A stretch of 64,000 bases of DNA from Candidatus Dechloromonas phosphorivorans. GTDB lineage: Bacteria; Pseudomonadota; Gammaproteobacteria; Burkholderiales; Rhodocyclaceae. Positions 42,292-52,554 of this stretch are shown here, piece after piece. A program made the translations under genes and the position numbers. Under the pieces are notes generated by a model. That model had not been told where the DNA came from. It saw nothing but the letters and a program-made list of their open reading frames with translations, and searched no databases. The stretch is taken from the NCBI GenBank assembly GCA_016709495.1, contig JADJMS010000045.1, positions 1 to 64,000 on the forward strand. The letters are read 5' to 3'. The stretch's first letter is position 1, and each line of letters begins with the position of its first letter.

Positions 42292-43349
42292 TCAAGCGTT
42301 GTATTGCTTGCCAACCCAGTTCTGGTAGGCGCCGCTGGTGACGTTTTCTACCCAGGGCTGGTTGTCGAGATACCACTGGACAGTTTTTTTAATGCCAGTC
42401 TCGAAAGTTTCGGCAGGTTTCCAGCCGAGTTCGCGTTCAATTTTGCTGGCGTCGATGGCGTAGCGGCGATCATGGCCGGGACGATCTTTAACGTAGGTGA
42501 CTTGTTCTTTGTAAGGCTTTCCATCGGCACGCGGACTGAGTTCGTCGAGGATGGCACACAGGAGTGAACAACGTCGAGGTTGGCTTTTTCGTTCCAACCG
42601 CCCACGTTGTAGACCTCACCTACCTTACCGGCTTCGAGTACGCGGCGGATGGCGCTGCAATGGTCTTTGACGTAGAGCCAATCACGGATTTGCTGGCCAT
42701 CACCGTAAATGGGGAGCGGTTTGCCACCCAGAGCGTTGTGGATGACGAGCGGAATCAGTTTTTCCGGGAAGTGGTAGGGGCCGTAGTTGTTGGAGCAGTT
42801 GGTGGTGAGTACCGGCAGGCCATAGGTGTGGTGGTAGGCACGTACGAGGTGGTCGCTGGCGGCTTTGCTGGCGGAGTATGGGCTGTTGGGTTCGTAGCGG
42901 TTGGTTTCGCTGAAGGCCGGGTCATCTTTGGCGAGTGAGCCGTAAACTTCGTCGGTTGAAACGTGGAGGAAGCGGAAACTGGATTTAGCTTCGCCTTCAA
43001 GGCCGCCCCAATAGGCACGCACCGCTTCAAGCAAGTGAAAGGTGCCAACGATGTTGGTCTGGATGAAATCTTCCGGGCCGTGAATACTGCGATCAACGTG
43101 GGATTCAGCGGCAAAATTGACGACGGCACGAGGCTGGTGTTCGGCTAGCAGTTGGGAGACGAGTTCAAAATTTCCGATATCGCCATGGACGAAGATGTGC
43201 CGTGGATCGTTCTTCAGGCTAGCGAGATTATCGAGATTGCCGGCATACGTCAGGGCATCTAGATTGATGACGAGTTCGTCAGATTGGGCGAGCCAGTCGA
43301 GGACAAAATTACTGCCGATAAAACCAGCGGCACCAGTCACTAAAATCAT
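42292..43349 (-). pseudogene. rfbB: dTDP-glucose 4,6-dehydratase, frameshifted
   Basis: RfbB converts dTDP-glucose to the 4-keto-6-deoxy form. Motifs are VTGAAGFIGSNFVLDWL, VSTDEVYGSL, YSASKAASDHLVRAYHHTYG and YNVGGWNEKANLDVV. After a missing base at about 42561-42565 the remaining 90 residues (CAILDELSPRADGKPY to WVGKQYNA) are in another frame. Repaired length is about 352 aa, normal. It is the first gene of the operon, with a TATAAT-like -10 on the minus strand at 43378-43373. Confidence 0.93.
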
Positions 43350-43432
43350 CGCTTATCCCTCAAAAGGACAGGATTATACCGCGACGCAGCAATACATCTC
43401 GACCCTGACTTTCGTCATAGCAAGATCACGTA

Positions 43433-44275
43433 TCAATATTCGTTATGGATGCGCAAAAAAGAGGCGAAGCGCGGCAATCCGTTCTTGGTGACATCACGGT
43501 AGCGATAAGTCACCGTTGCGCCGATTTGCGGCGGGTTTTTTCGCTGATCGTCGGTGAAACCAGTACCCAGCGCAAATTCACGGCCTTCCGGGCTGCGAAC
43601 TCGCAAGGCACCCATCTTACCGAGGTACTTTCCCTTGCCTGGCAAATAACCGACAACAACGGCCTCTGCATCGTCGAAGGGTTTCATTTTTAACAAGGTA
43701 TCGCTACGACCTGTTTCGTAAGTCGCATCGGCGCGATGCAGCATCAAGCCTTCGCCACCTGCTTTAACGATTTCGTTGAGTTGTTTTTGCAAGCTGTTAC
43801 GGTCAACGGCTGGAAACTGCTGAATTTCTTGAAGCCAGGGAACATTCGCTTGGCGTACTACCTGTTTAATTTGCCCGGCGCGTTCACGGAAAGTACCGGC
43901 AGCACCCGGTAGTTCGAAAACCATATAACGCACCTGGCGCCATTCTGCATCATCGGATAATTCACGACGAACGATGCCGGACAAGCGCTCAAAGCTACCG
44001 CGTCCGAGCCAGAGCTCACCATCAAGGGACTGTTTCGGCAGCCCCTCGACAAACCAGCGCGGCGCATGTATTTCCTTGCCGCTGCGAAAGCGCAGGGTTT
44101 GACCATCCCAGATCGCACGAACCCCGTCCAGTTTTTCACTGACCAGATACTGAGCCACATCAGCCTGATTGCGATAAACATTGGCCAACAAAATACTGGG
44201 CAGATTGGCAGAAAACGATACGCCAGGTGTCAACAACGCAACGCTCAACAGCAAAGCCCGGAGCAAATTGGACAC
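43433..44275 (-). CDS. Secreted ATP-dependent DNA ligase (Lig E type)
   Basis: The protein has a signal peptide (about residues 1-23, ending SFSA) followed by a minimal nucleotidyltransferase and OB fold. The adenylation motif SEKLDGVRAIWDG has the lysine at 48, and the other motifs are LDGELWLG, GGEGLMLHR and LLKMKP. This fits Lig E, the periplasm-directed ATP ligase of some proteobacteria, thought to act on extracellular or incoming DNA. GTG 44275 was chosen because AGGAG lies seven bases upstream. It sits between tyrA and the rfb genes, on the same strand. Confidence 0.88.
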   Translation of the reverse strand: MSNLLRALLLSVALLTPGVSFSANLPSILLANVYRNQADVAQYLVSEKLDGVRAIWDGQTLRFRSGKEIHAPRWFVEGLPKQSLDGELWLGRGSFERLSGIVRRELSDDAEWRQVRYMVFELPGAAGTFRERAGQIKQVVRQANVPWLQEIQQFPAVDRNSLQKQLNEIVKAGGEGLMLHRADATYETGRSDTLLKMKPFDDAEAVVVGYLPGKGKYLGKMGALRVRSPEGREFALGTGFTDDQRKNPPQIGATVTYRYRDVTKNGLPRFASFLRIHNEY

Positions 44276-44277
44276 GA

Positions 44278-45144
44278 CTATTCTCCTGCCCATTCCCGGC
44301 GCGCTTGACGGGCAATGCCGAAAATTTCTTCGAGGCGCTGGCCGTCATTGGTTGCTAATGCGAGGCGAATTTCATCCAGCTGGGCACAATAGTTATCAAG
44401 TTCACTGAGCAATGCCTGGCGGTTGGCAAGGCAGATGTCGCGCCACATCTCGGGGTGACTGCCGGCGATGCGGGTGAAATCACGAAAACCCGAGGCGGCA
44501 AAGGTGAAGAATACATCAGCATCTTCGCGCACCGCCAAATCATGCACCAAGGCATATGAGAGTAAATGGGGCAAATGACTGACGGCGGCAAAGACACAGT
44601 CATGCGCCTCCGGCGACAGTTCGTAGATATCGGCACCACAGATCGACCAGGCACGCTTGATATGATCCAAGGCATCGTCGCTATTTTCCGGCAACGGCGT
44701 GACAACGACTTTCTTGCCTTGATAGAGATCCCAGCGCGCAGCCGCCGGTCCGCTGTTTTCTGCACCGGCAATCGGGTGTGCCGGCACAAACTGGCTGACG
44801 CGATCACCGAAAGCAGCCCGGGCTGCAGCGACGACATCACCTTTGGTTGAACCACCATCGGTAACGATAGTATTCGGGCCGAGATAGGGTTCGATGCGGG
44901 CAAAAATTTCCGGCATCTGGGCAACCGGCGTGGCAACCAGAATGATGTCAGCTTCTTCGATCTCGTGCGTTGGGTTGATGCCGGCACGATCAATGACGCC
45001 AAGCTGCTGCGCTACACGCAGTGTCGATGGTGTACGGCCGAAACCGACAACTTCCTCAACCGCTCCAGCCTCCTTCAATGCAAGCGCAAAGGAGCCGCCG
45101 ATCAGTCCGGTACCAAAAACGACGATTTTGCCGAATTCAGCCAT
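44278..45144 (-). CDS. tyrA: Prephenate dehydrogenase
   Basis: TyrA oxidises prephenate to 4-hydroxyphenylpyruvate for tyrosine synthesis. The 288-aa protein starts with the NAD-binding VVFGTGLIGGSFALAL and has TDGGSTKGDVV and the catalytic-His region VPAHPIAGAENSG. There is no fused chorismate mutase or ACT domain. It abuts hisC (one base) in the gyrA-serC-pheA-hisC-tyrA run. In related genomes aroA-cmk would follow; here the ligase and polysaccharide locus intervene. Confidence 0.94.
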   Translation of the reverse strand: MAEFGKIVVFGTGLIGGSFALALKEAGAVEEVVGFGRTPSTLRVAQQLGVIDRAGINPTHEIEEADIILVATPVAQMPEIFARIEPYLGPNTIVTDGGSTKGDVVAAARAAFGDRVSQFVPAHPIAGAENSGPAAARWDLYQGKKVVVTPLPENSDDALDHIKRAWSICGADIYELSPEAHDCVFAAVSHLPHLLSYALVHDLAVREDADVFFTFAASGFRDFTRIAGSHPEMWRDICLANRQALLSELDNYCAQLDEIRLALATNDGQRLEEIFGIARQARREWAGE

Positions 45145-46233
45145 TTAGAGCGCTTTCTCCAGTGCCTCCAGGAAGCGAGTGTTTTCCGGTTCCTTGCCTA
45201 TCGTTACACGCAACCATTCAGGCAGGCCGTAGCCACCAATCGGGCGAACAATGACACCTTGTTTCAGCAATTTTTGATTCACTGCTGCGCCATCTCCGGC
45301 CTTGAAGGTGATGAAGTTGCCGTGTGATGGAATATGTTCGAGACCGAGGCGCTTAAGGCCGGCGATGATCTGCTCCATGCCGCGACGGTTGAGTTCGTAG
45401 CTTTCAGCGACAAATGCGTGGTCATCGAGCGCAGCAATTGCAGCGGCAATCGCCAGATTATTCACATTGAACGGCTGACGCACGCGGTTCATCAGATCGG
45501 CAATCTCAGCGGAAGCCAAGGCATAACCAACGCGCAAGCCAGCCAGACCAAAAATTTTGGAAAAGGTGCGGGTGATGACCAGATTGGGAAAATCCTTGAT
45601 CCATTCAGCCGTATCAGCGCGCTCAGCGGGCGGGATGTATTCGTTGTAGGCCTCATCGAGTACCACAACGATATCCTTCGGTACCGTTTCGAGGAAGGCA
45701 CGCACCTCTGGGTAGAGCAGGAAGTTACCGGTCGGATTGTTCGGGTTGGCGATCCAGATAATCCGCGTATCAGGCCGAATGGCAGCACGCATTGCATTCA
45801 GGTCATGGCCGTAATTTTTGGCTGGCGTAGAGATCAGTTCTGCACCGGTCGACAGCGTCGCCAACGGATAAACCGCGAAGGCGTGCTGCGCAAAAATGGC
45901 GGAACGACCGGGGGCGAGGAAAACGCGAGCTATCAGGTCAAGCACATCGTTGGAGCCATTGCCAAGCACGACCTGGTTTTGCGCAAGCTTGCAACGCTCG
46001 GCCACAGCCTTGATCAAATCAAACTGATCTGGATAGCGTTCAATGCCGTTAATTGCCAATTCCACCGCTTTTCTCGCCTTGGGGCTCATGCCCAGCGGAT
46101 TTTCATTGGAGGCCAGCTTGACGATATTTTCAACCGGAATGCCCATCTCGCGAGCCAGTTCGGTGATTGGCTTGCCTGGCAGATAAGGGGAGATGGCGCG
46201 AACATAGGGCAGCGACTTGTCGATGAGTGTCAT
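45145..46233 (-). CDS. hisC: Histidinol-phosphate aminotransferase
   Basis: HisC is a PLP aminotransferase for histidine synthesis, and in this gene order may also act in aromatic transamination. The 362-aa protein shows VLGNGSNDVLDLIARVFLAP, ANPNNPTGNFL, DEAYNEYIP and the PLP-lysine motif TFSKIFGLAGLRVGYA. The ATG at 46233 has AAGGA seven bases upstream. It is intact. Placement between pheA and tyrA supports a role on phenylpyruvate or hydroxyphenylpyruvate as well as histidinol phosphate. Confidence 0.93.
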   Translation of the reverse strand: MTLIDKSLPYVRAISPYLPGKPITELAREMGIPVENIVKLASNENPLGMSPKARKAVELAINGIERYPDQFDLIKAVAERCKLAQNQVVLGNGSNDVLDLIARVFLAPGRSAIFAQHAFAVYPLATLSTGAELISTPAKNYGHDLNAMRAAIRPDTRIIWIANPNNPTGNFLLYPEVRAFLETVPKDIVVVLDEAYNEYIPPAERADTAEWIKDFPNLVITRTFSKIFGLAGLRVGYALASAEIADLMNRVRQPFNVNNLAIAAAIAALDDHAFVAESYELNRRGMEQIIAGLKRLGLEHIPSHGNFITFKAGDGAAVNQKLLKQGVIVRPIGGYGLPEWLRVTIGKEPENTRFLEALEKAL

Positions 46234-46243
46234 CAGCAATTCC

Positions 46244-47336
46244 TTAATAAACAGCAACCGGATAAGAACCGAGTGTTTTCAAATAAGCCGAACGGCGCGC
46301 CAGCTCATCCAGTGCATTCTTGATTGATGGCTCATCACGATGGCCCTCGATGTCGACGTAGAAAACGTATTCCCAAAGGGCGTTACGCGCCGGGCGTGAT
46401 TCAAGACGACACATGGAAACACCTGCGCTGGACAGCGGCAACAGGAGTTCGTGCAGCGCACCGGTACGATTCGGTGCCGACATGATCAAAGAGGTTTTAT
46501 CGCGTCCTGAGGGGCCGGCATCATGCTTGCCGAGGACCAGAAAGCGCGTTGTGTTATTGGGCTCATCTTCGATGTTTTCGGCCAGACGCGGCAGCTTGTA
46601 ACGCGCCGCCGCTGCTTCACCAGCAATTGCCGCAACGCCTTTTTCTTCCAGAAGCCATTTGTGCAGCCTGGGCATTGCTGCCGACCGAAATACGTTGCGC
46701 GCCGGGCAGCATGCGGTTTAGCCATTCGTGGCACTGGGCCAGCGATTGGGCGTGCGAATAAACTTTCCTGATGTCTGCCAGATTGGTTTCATTGCTCAGC
46801 AGATTCTGGTGAATGCGCACTACCACTTCACCACAGATTTTCAACTGGGTACCGAGCAGCAAATCCATCGTCCGCCCTACCGCTCCCTCGGTCGAGTTCT
46901 CCACCGGAACAACCGCGTATTGGGCATGACCCGATTCAACTTCGCGGAAGACATCGTCAATTGATGACTGCGGTGACAAACGTGCGGCATGGCCAAAATG
47001 CTTGGTGGCAGCGGATTCGGAAAAGGTACCGAGCGGGCCGAGAAAAGCGATGCCCAGCGGCTCTTCCAGCGACAGGCAAGCTGACATCACTTCGCGAAAG
47101 AAGAAGGTGATGTTTTCGCTGGGCAATGGCCCTGGATTGGCATCCTGCAAACGGCGCAACACTTGCGCTTCACGCTCAGGGCGATAGATGTGCCCTGCCT
47201 CGCCGTGTGCCGCCTTGATCTCGCCAACCTTCTGGGCGCAGCGGGCACGCTGATTAAGGAGGCTCAACAATTCACCATCGATGCCATCAATTTCAGCGCG
47301 TACGCCGGCCAGTGCCTTTTGCAGATCGTCGCTCAT
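46244..47336 (-). pseudogene. pheA: Chorismate mutase / prephenate dehydratase, frameshifted
   Basis: PheA is the bifunctional enzyme to phenylpyruvate. The N-terminal AroQ chorismate mutase domain (about 1-95) has RAEIDGIDGELLSLLNQRA and the FFREVMSACLSLE helix. The dehydratase domain has LGPLGTFSESAATKHFG and VPVENSTEGAVGRTMDLL, and the C-terminal ACT domain has GALHELLLPLSSAGVSMCRL then ESRP. One indel in 46641-46675 splits the dehydratase; the last 130 residues are in another frame. Repaired length is about 363 aa, as expected for P-proteins. Confidence 0.93.
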
Positions 47337-47342
47337 GATGGT

Positions 47343-48428
47343 TTAACCGTTACGTTGGGCGAAATCGTTCATGAAATCCACCAGCGCCTGGACACCGGCG
47401 AGCGGAACCGCGTTGTAGATGGAGGCACGCATGCCACCTACCGACTTGTGACCTTTCAGCGATACCAGTCCGGCAGCTTTCGATTCAGCGAGGAAAACCG
47501 CATCCAAATCGGCATTGGCCAACGTGAATGGCACATTCATCCGCGAGCGGCAATCGAGATCAACCGGGTTGTGATAAAAGCCGTCCGATTCATCAATACA
47601 CTGATACAAAATTCGGGCTTTTTCGGTGTTGACCGCATCAATGCCAGCCAGACCGCCTTGCCGCTTCAACCACTGGAATACCAAGCCTGCTATATAAATA
47701 CCGTAGGTGGGAGGCGTATTAAGCATCGACCCGTTTTCGGCCATCACCGCGTAGTCCATCACGCTAGGGATGGTCAACGGCGCCATGCCGAGCATGTCTT
47801 CGCGAATGATGACCAGCGTCAAACCGGAAGGACCGATATTCTTCTGCGCTCCTGCGTAAATCATGCCGAATTTCTCGACATTGACCCAACGCGAGAGAAT
47901 GTGCGACGACATATCGACGACCAGCGGCACACCGGTATCAGCAATCCGCTCTGCAGGAATTTCGACACCGTGGATGGTTTCGTTGGTGCAGATGTGCAGA
48001 TAGGCAGCAAATGGGTCGAGCTTGATTTCTTCGGCGGTCGGCAAGCGGGTAAAACCGCTGCTTTCGGTCGTCGCCGCGCAACGCACATTGCCGACGCGCT
48101 GCGCCTCATTGAGCGCCTTTTTCGACCATGAACCGGTGACGATGTAATCCGCCGAACGCCCAGCCAGCAGATTCATCGGAATCTGCGCAAACTGCTGCGT
48201 CGCCCCGCCCTGCAGAAACAGCACCTTGTAACCGGCGGGAATGCTCATCAACTCGCGCAAGTCGGCTTCGGCCTGCTCAATGATGCTGGTGAATTCCTTG
48301 CCGCGATGACTCATTTCCATCACGCTGCAGCCAGCTCCATGCCAATCGAGCAACTCTTCCTGCGCTTGCAGCAGAACTTCTTCTGGCAGAGCAGCCGGAC
48401 CGGCGCTGAAATTCCAGATTCGACTCAT
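47343..48428 (-). CDS. serC: Phosphoserine aminotransferase
   Basis: SerC makes phosphoserine from 3-phosphohydroxypyruvate and also serves pyridoxal phosphate synthesis. The 361-aa protein starts with WNFSAGPAALPEEVL. It has FLQGGATQQFAQIPMNL and the PLP-lysine motif IYAGAQKNIGPSGLTLV. Its ATG shares a base with the gyrA stop codon (TGATG), so translation is coupled. It is intact. Confidence 0.96.
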   Translation of the reverse strand: MSRIWNFSAGPAALPEEVLLQAQEELLDWHGAGCSVMEMSHRGKEFTSIIEQAEADLRELMSIPAGYKVLFLQGGATQQFAQIPMNLLAGRSADYIVTGSWSKKALNEAQRVGNVRCAATTESSGFTRLPTAEEIKLDPFAAYLHICTNETIHGVEIPAERIADTGVPLVVDMSSHILSRWVNVEKFGMIYAGAQKNIGPSGLTLVIIREDMLGMAPLTIPSVMDYAVMAENGSMLNTPPTYGIYIAGLVFQWLKRQGGLAGIDAVNTEKARILYQCIDESDGFYHNPVDLDCRSRMNVPFTLANADLDAVFLAESKAAGLVSLKGHKSVGGMRASIYNAVPLAGVQALVDFMNDFAQRNG

Positions 48429-51064
48429 CAGGCCGCGCTCCCTTCGTCATTGCCAGCTTCGGCTTCGGGTGCTTCAGGAGCCGCAGTCTCAATTTCGCCA
48501 TCAACCTCAATTTCAGCCTCTACTTCGGCCACAGATTCAGCGACTTTCTCCAGACCTGCCAGTTTTTCACCGGCATCCAGAGAAATCAGCGTCACACCTT
48601 GTGTTGCCCGACCCATTCCGCGAATCTCGGAAACCCGGGTGCGAATCAGCACGCCACCGGTGGTAATCAACATGATTTCATCGTCGTCATTGACCAGCTT
48701 GGCACCAACGATATTGCCGTTGCGTTCGCTATCAGCAATGGCGCGTACGCCCTGGGTGCCGCGACCGGAGTGACGGAAATCACCCAAAATTGTGCGCTTA
48801 CCGTAACCGTTTTCGGTCGCAACCAGCACCGTCTGTTGATCGTTCTCGGCTACCAGCAGAGAAATGACAGACTGCCCAGGTTGCAACTTCATGCCGCGCA
48901 CACCACGGGCACCACGGCCCATCGGGCGAACATCCTCTTCATCAAACCAGACGGCCTTGCCAGCATCGGAAACCAACACGATGTCGCTATTGCCATTGGT
49001 CAGTTCAACACCAACCAGAATATCGCCCTCGTCCAGCGCGACGGCGATGATGCCGGCCTTGCGTGGGTTGGAGAAATCGGAGAGCGGCGTCTTCTTGACT
49101 GTACCCATCACCGTTGCCATGAAAATGTATTGGTCATCGGAGAATTCCTTGACCGGCAACACGGCATTGATCCGCTCGCCCTCTTCCAGCGGGAAGAGAT
49201 TGACGATCGGCTTGCCACGGCTGGCGCGGCTACCCTGCGGCGCTTCGTAAACCTTGAGCCAGTAGCAACGGCCACGGTTGGAGAAGCACAGGATGTAATC
49301 ATGGGTATTGGCCATGAACAGCTTGTCGACGAAATCCTCGTCTTTAATTGCTGCCGCCTGCTTGCCACGACCACCGCGACGCTGGGCGCGGTAGTCGGCC
49401 AGCGGCTGGGCCTTGATGTAACCACCATGTGACAGCGTCACAACCATGTCCTGCGGCGTAATGAAGTCTTCAATACCAAGTTCCTGCGTGTGCAGGATGA
49501 TTTCGGAACGGCGCTCATCGCCAAACTGGTCGCGAATAGCGGTCAGTTCACCAACGATGATGGCGGTAATTCGTTCCGGGCGCGCCAGGATGTCGAGCAA
49601 GTCAAGGATCTTGGCCATGACTTCCTTGTATTCGCCAACGATCTTGTCCTGCTCAAGACCTGTCAGGCGTTGCAATTGCATTTCAAGAATGCGTTGCGAC
49701 TGCGCTTCGGATAGTCGATAGCCTTGGTCTGAAAGGCCAAATTCAGGCGCCAATCCTTCCGGACGCGAGGCGTCGGTTGATGCACGGACCAACATTTCCT
49801 CAACCACGGCACTGCGCCACAGGCGTTCCATCAGCCCGCGCTTGGCATCAGCTGGCGTCGGCGCTGCTTTGATCAAGGCAATGATTTCATCGACGTTGGA
49901 CAGCGCAACCGCCAGACCTTCGAGGATGTGACCGCGTTCGCGTGCCTTGCGCAACTCAAATACAGTACGGCGTGTGACGACCTCACGACGATGCGACAGG
50001 AAGCATTCAAGCATCTGCTTCAAGTTGAGCAGGCGGGGCTGGCCATCAACCAGCGCAACCATGTTCATGCCGAAGGTGTCTTGAAGCTGGGTCTGCTTGT
50101 ACAGGTTGTTGAGGATCACCTCGCCGACTTCGCCACGCTTCAGCTCAATCACGACGCGCATGCCGGATTTGTCCGACTCGTCGCGAATATCGGAAATACC
50201 CTCAATCTTCTTTTCGTTAACCAGTTCGGCGACCTTCTCGATCAGCGTCTTCTTATTAACCTGGTAAGGAATCTCGTCAATGATCAACGCCTGACGACCG
50301 CCGCCCTTGTCCATATCCTCGAAATGAGTACGACCACGCATGATGACTCGGCCACGACCGGTCCGGTAGCCCTCGCGCACGCCCATCACGCCATAAATCA
50401 AGGCCGCCGTCGGGAAGTCCGGTGCCGGAATGTATTCGATCAGCTCATCAATACTGAGTGCCGGGTTTTCCAGCAACGCCAAGCAACCAGCCACTACTTC
50501 ATTCAGATTATGCGGCGGAATATTGGTCGCCATGCCCACCGCGATACCGGACGAACCGTTGATCAGCAGATTCGGGATACGCGCCGGCATGACCAGCGGC
50601 TCATGCTCGGAACCATCGTAATTCGGCCCGAAATCAACCGTTTCCTTGTCCAGATCTTCCAACATCTGGTGGCCAATCTTGGCCATACGGACTTCGGTAT
50701 AACGCATTGCCGCCGCACTGTCGCCGTCCACCGAACCGAAGTTACCCTGACCATCGACCAGCATGTAACGTAGCGAAAAAGGCTGCGCCATCCGCACGAT
50801 GGTGTCGTATACCGCCGAGTCGCCGTGCGGGTGGTATTTACCGATCACGTCACCAACAATACGCGCTGATTTCTTGTAAGCTTTATTCCAGTCGTTACTC
50901 AGCTCGTGCATTGCGTAGAGAACGCGGCGATGCACCGGCTTCAGGCCGTCGCGGGCATCCGGCAGGGCGCGGCCAACGATCACGCTCATCGCGTAATCAA
51001 GATAGGAACGCCGCATCTCGTCTTCGAGGCTGATCGGCAGAGTTTCTTTAGCGAATTGGTCCAT
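48428..51064 (-). CDS. gyrA: DNA gyrase subunit A
   Basis: GyrA is the DNA-cleaving subunit of gyrase. The 878-aa protein contains the breakage domain with the catalytic Tyr in AAMRYTEVRMAK, the GyrA box QRRGGRG in the C-terminal beta-pinwheel and an acidic tail. The quinolone-resistance region reads HPHGDSAVYD, with Ser and Asp at the positions equivalent to 83 and 87 of E. coli, so it is wild type there. It heads the gyrA-serC-pheA-hisC-tyrA run and is divergent from the deaminase at 51151, with an 86-bp shared promoter region. Confidence 0.98.
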   Translation of the reverse strand: MDQFAKETLPISLEDEMRRSYLDYAMSVIVGRALPDARDGLKPVHRRVLYAMHELSNDWNKAYKKSARIVGDVIGKYHPHGDSAVYDTIVRMAQPFSLRYMLVDGQGNFGSVDGDSAAAMRYTEVRMAKIGHQMLEDLDKETVDFGPNYDGSEHEPLVMPARIPNLLINGSSGIAVGMATNIPPHNLNEVVAGCLALLENPALSIDELIEYIPAPDFPTAALIYGVMGVREGYRTGRGRVIMRGRTHFEDMDKGGGRQALIIDEIPYQVNKKTLIEKVAELVNEKKIEGISDIRDESDKSGMRVVIELKRGEVGEVILNNLYKQTQLQDTFGMNMVALVDGQPRLLNLKQMLECFLSHRREVVTRRTVFELRKARERGHILEGLAVALSNVDEIIALIKAAPTPADAKRGLMERLWRSAVVEEMLVRASTDASRPEGLAPEFGLSDQGYRLSEAQSQRILEMQLQRLTGLEQDKIVGEYKEVMAKILDLLDILARPERITAIIVGELTAIRDQFGDERRSEIILHTQELGIEDFITPQDMVVTLSHGGYIKAQPLADYRAQRRGGRGKQAAAIKDEDFVDKLFMANTHDYILCFSNRGRCYWLKVYEAPQGSRASRGKPIVNLFPLEEGERINAVLPVKEFSDDQYIFMATVMGTVKKTPLSDFSNPRKAGIIAVALDEGDILVGVELTNGNSDIVLVSDAGKAVWFDEEDVRPMGRGARGVRGMKLQPGQSVISLLVAENDQQTVLVATENGYGKRTILGDFRHSGRGTQGVRAIADSERNGNIVGAKLVNDDDEIMLITTGGVLIRTRVSEIRGMGRATQGVTLISLDAGEKLAGLEKVAESVAEVEAEIEVDGEIETAAPEAPEAEAGNDEGSAA

Positions 51065-51150
51065 GTCTCACAGTCGCACCGCTTGCGCGATGACTTATTG
51101 GTTGAATCGAGCGTAATTTGCTATTTTAACACGCGACCAACAACGTATAG

Positions 51151-52491
51151 ATGCCGTTTTCCATGACACCGACACCCGAAGTTATCGACCTCCTGATCGA
51201 ATCGCGCTGGATTGCTGCGGTCGACCCCGATATTGTGCTGAAAAATCACGCCGTCGCCGTCCATAACGGCCGCATTGTGGCCTTACTTCCCGCCAGCGAA
51301 GCACGTGCCCGCTTCAAGGCCAACGAACGCGTCACGCTGGATGATCACATCCTGATTCCCGGCTTGATCAATCTTCACACCCACGCAGCGATGTCTTTGA
51401 TGCGCGGGATGGCCGATGACTTACCGCTGATGGAATGGCTGCAAGATCACATCTGGCCAGCCGAAGCTGCACATGCTTCAGCACAATTTGTCTATGACGG
51501 AACCCGCCTAGCCTGTGCGGAAATGTTACTGGGTGGCATAACCTGCTTCAACGACATGTACTTCTATCCGGAAGCAGCCGCTACTGCCGCCTCGGAGATG
51601 GGTATGCGTGCCGTATTGGGAATCACCGCTATCGAATTCCCCACCGCTTACGCCAGTGACGCTGACGATTACATCAACAAAGGCTTGGCGGCAAGAGAAA
51701 CCCTCCTCGACAACCCGCTGATCAACTTCTGTCTCGCTCCCCACGCGCCCTACACGGTAAGCGACAAAACCTTCGAACGGATCCTGACGCTGTCAGAACA
51801 ATTAAACCTGCCTATCCACTGCCACATTCACGAAACCAGGCAGGAAATTGAAGACGCACTCAAACAGAACCAGATTGTGCCATTGGCGCGACTGCACCAA
51901 CTCGGCCTCCTTGGCCCTGGCTTTATCGGCGTTCACGCTGTTCATTTAAGTGACAGTGATCTGCATCTATTAGCCGATACCGGCAGCAATATTGCCCACT
52001 GCCCAACTTCCAACCTCAAACTGGCCAGCGGTTTTGCTCCTGTGGCAAGAATGCGACAATTTGGTATCAATGTCGGACTCGGCACCGACGGGGCAGCCAG
52101 CAATAATCGCCTCGACTTATTTGGTGAAATGCGCCTTGCATCGTTATTAGCCAAAGGCATCAGTGGCGATGCCAGTGCAATACCAGCCCACGAAGCACTT
52201 CGTATGGCTACGCTTAATGGCGCCATCGCGCTTGGATTGGGACACGAAATTGGCTCGATCACTCCAGGCAAGGCAGCTGACCTTTGCGCCGTTAGTCTCG
52301 CCAATCTGAGCAGCCGGCCTTGCTATGATCCGGTCTCGCATTTAGTCAACGTAGCTGGCCGGGAAGCAGTAACTCACGTCTGGATTGCAGGAAAGTGTTG
52401 CGTAGACCACAAAAGACTCTGTGAGAATGGCCAAAATGACTTGGATTCAGCTATTGCCCTATGGCAAAATAGATTGGAAGTCCGCAGGTGA
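51151..52491 (+). CDS. mtaD: TRZ/ATZ-family hydrolase (methylthioadenosine/SAH deaminase)
   Basis: This amidohydrolase-fold enzyme is expected to deaminate 5'-methylthioadenosine or S-adenosylhomocysteine. The 446-aa protein has metal ligands in LINLHTHAAMSLMRG, HCHIHETRQE and the Asp of GLGTDGAASNN, and VHAVHLSDSD in the barrel. In many betaproteobacteria this gene neighbours ubiG and gyrA. An alternative ATG lies at 51163. The exact substrate cannot be fixed from sequence alone. Confidence 0.87.
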   Translation: MPFSMTPTPEVIDLLIESRWIAAVDPDIVLKNHAVAVHNGRIVALLPASEARARFKANERVTLDDHILIPGLINLHTHAAMSLMRGMADDLPLMEWLQDHIWPAEAAHASAQFVYDGTRLACAEMLLGGITCFNDMYFYPEAAATAASEMGMRAVLGITAIEFPTAYASDADDYINKGLAARETLLDNPLINFCLAPHAPYTVSDKTFERILTLSEQLNLPIHCHIHETRQEIEDALKQNQIVPLARLHQLGLLGPGFIGVHAVHLSDSDLHLLADTGSNIAHCPTSNLKLASGFAPVARMRQFGINVGLGTDGAASNNRLDLFGEMRLASLLAKGISGDASAIPAHEALRMATLNGAIALGLGHEIGSITPGKAADLCAVSLANLSSRPCYDPVSHLVNVAGREAVTHVWIAGKCCVDHKRLCENGQNDLDSAIALWQNRLEVRR

Positions 52492-52554
52492 TTGTCTTTG
52501 GCATGCCTAAGCGCGGGTTAAAAGTTTACTTATTTTCTTCAACGAGGGAAAACA

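Noticed and set aside
48599..50773. Long plus-strand open frames opposite gyrA
   Set aside because: Antisense shadows of a highly conserved gene.
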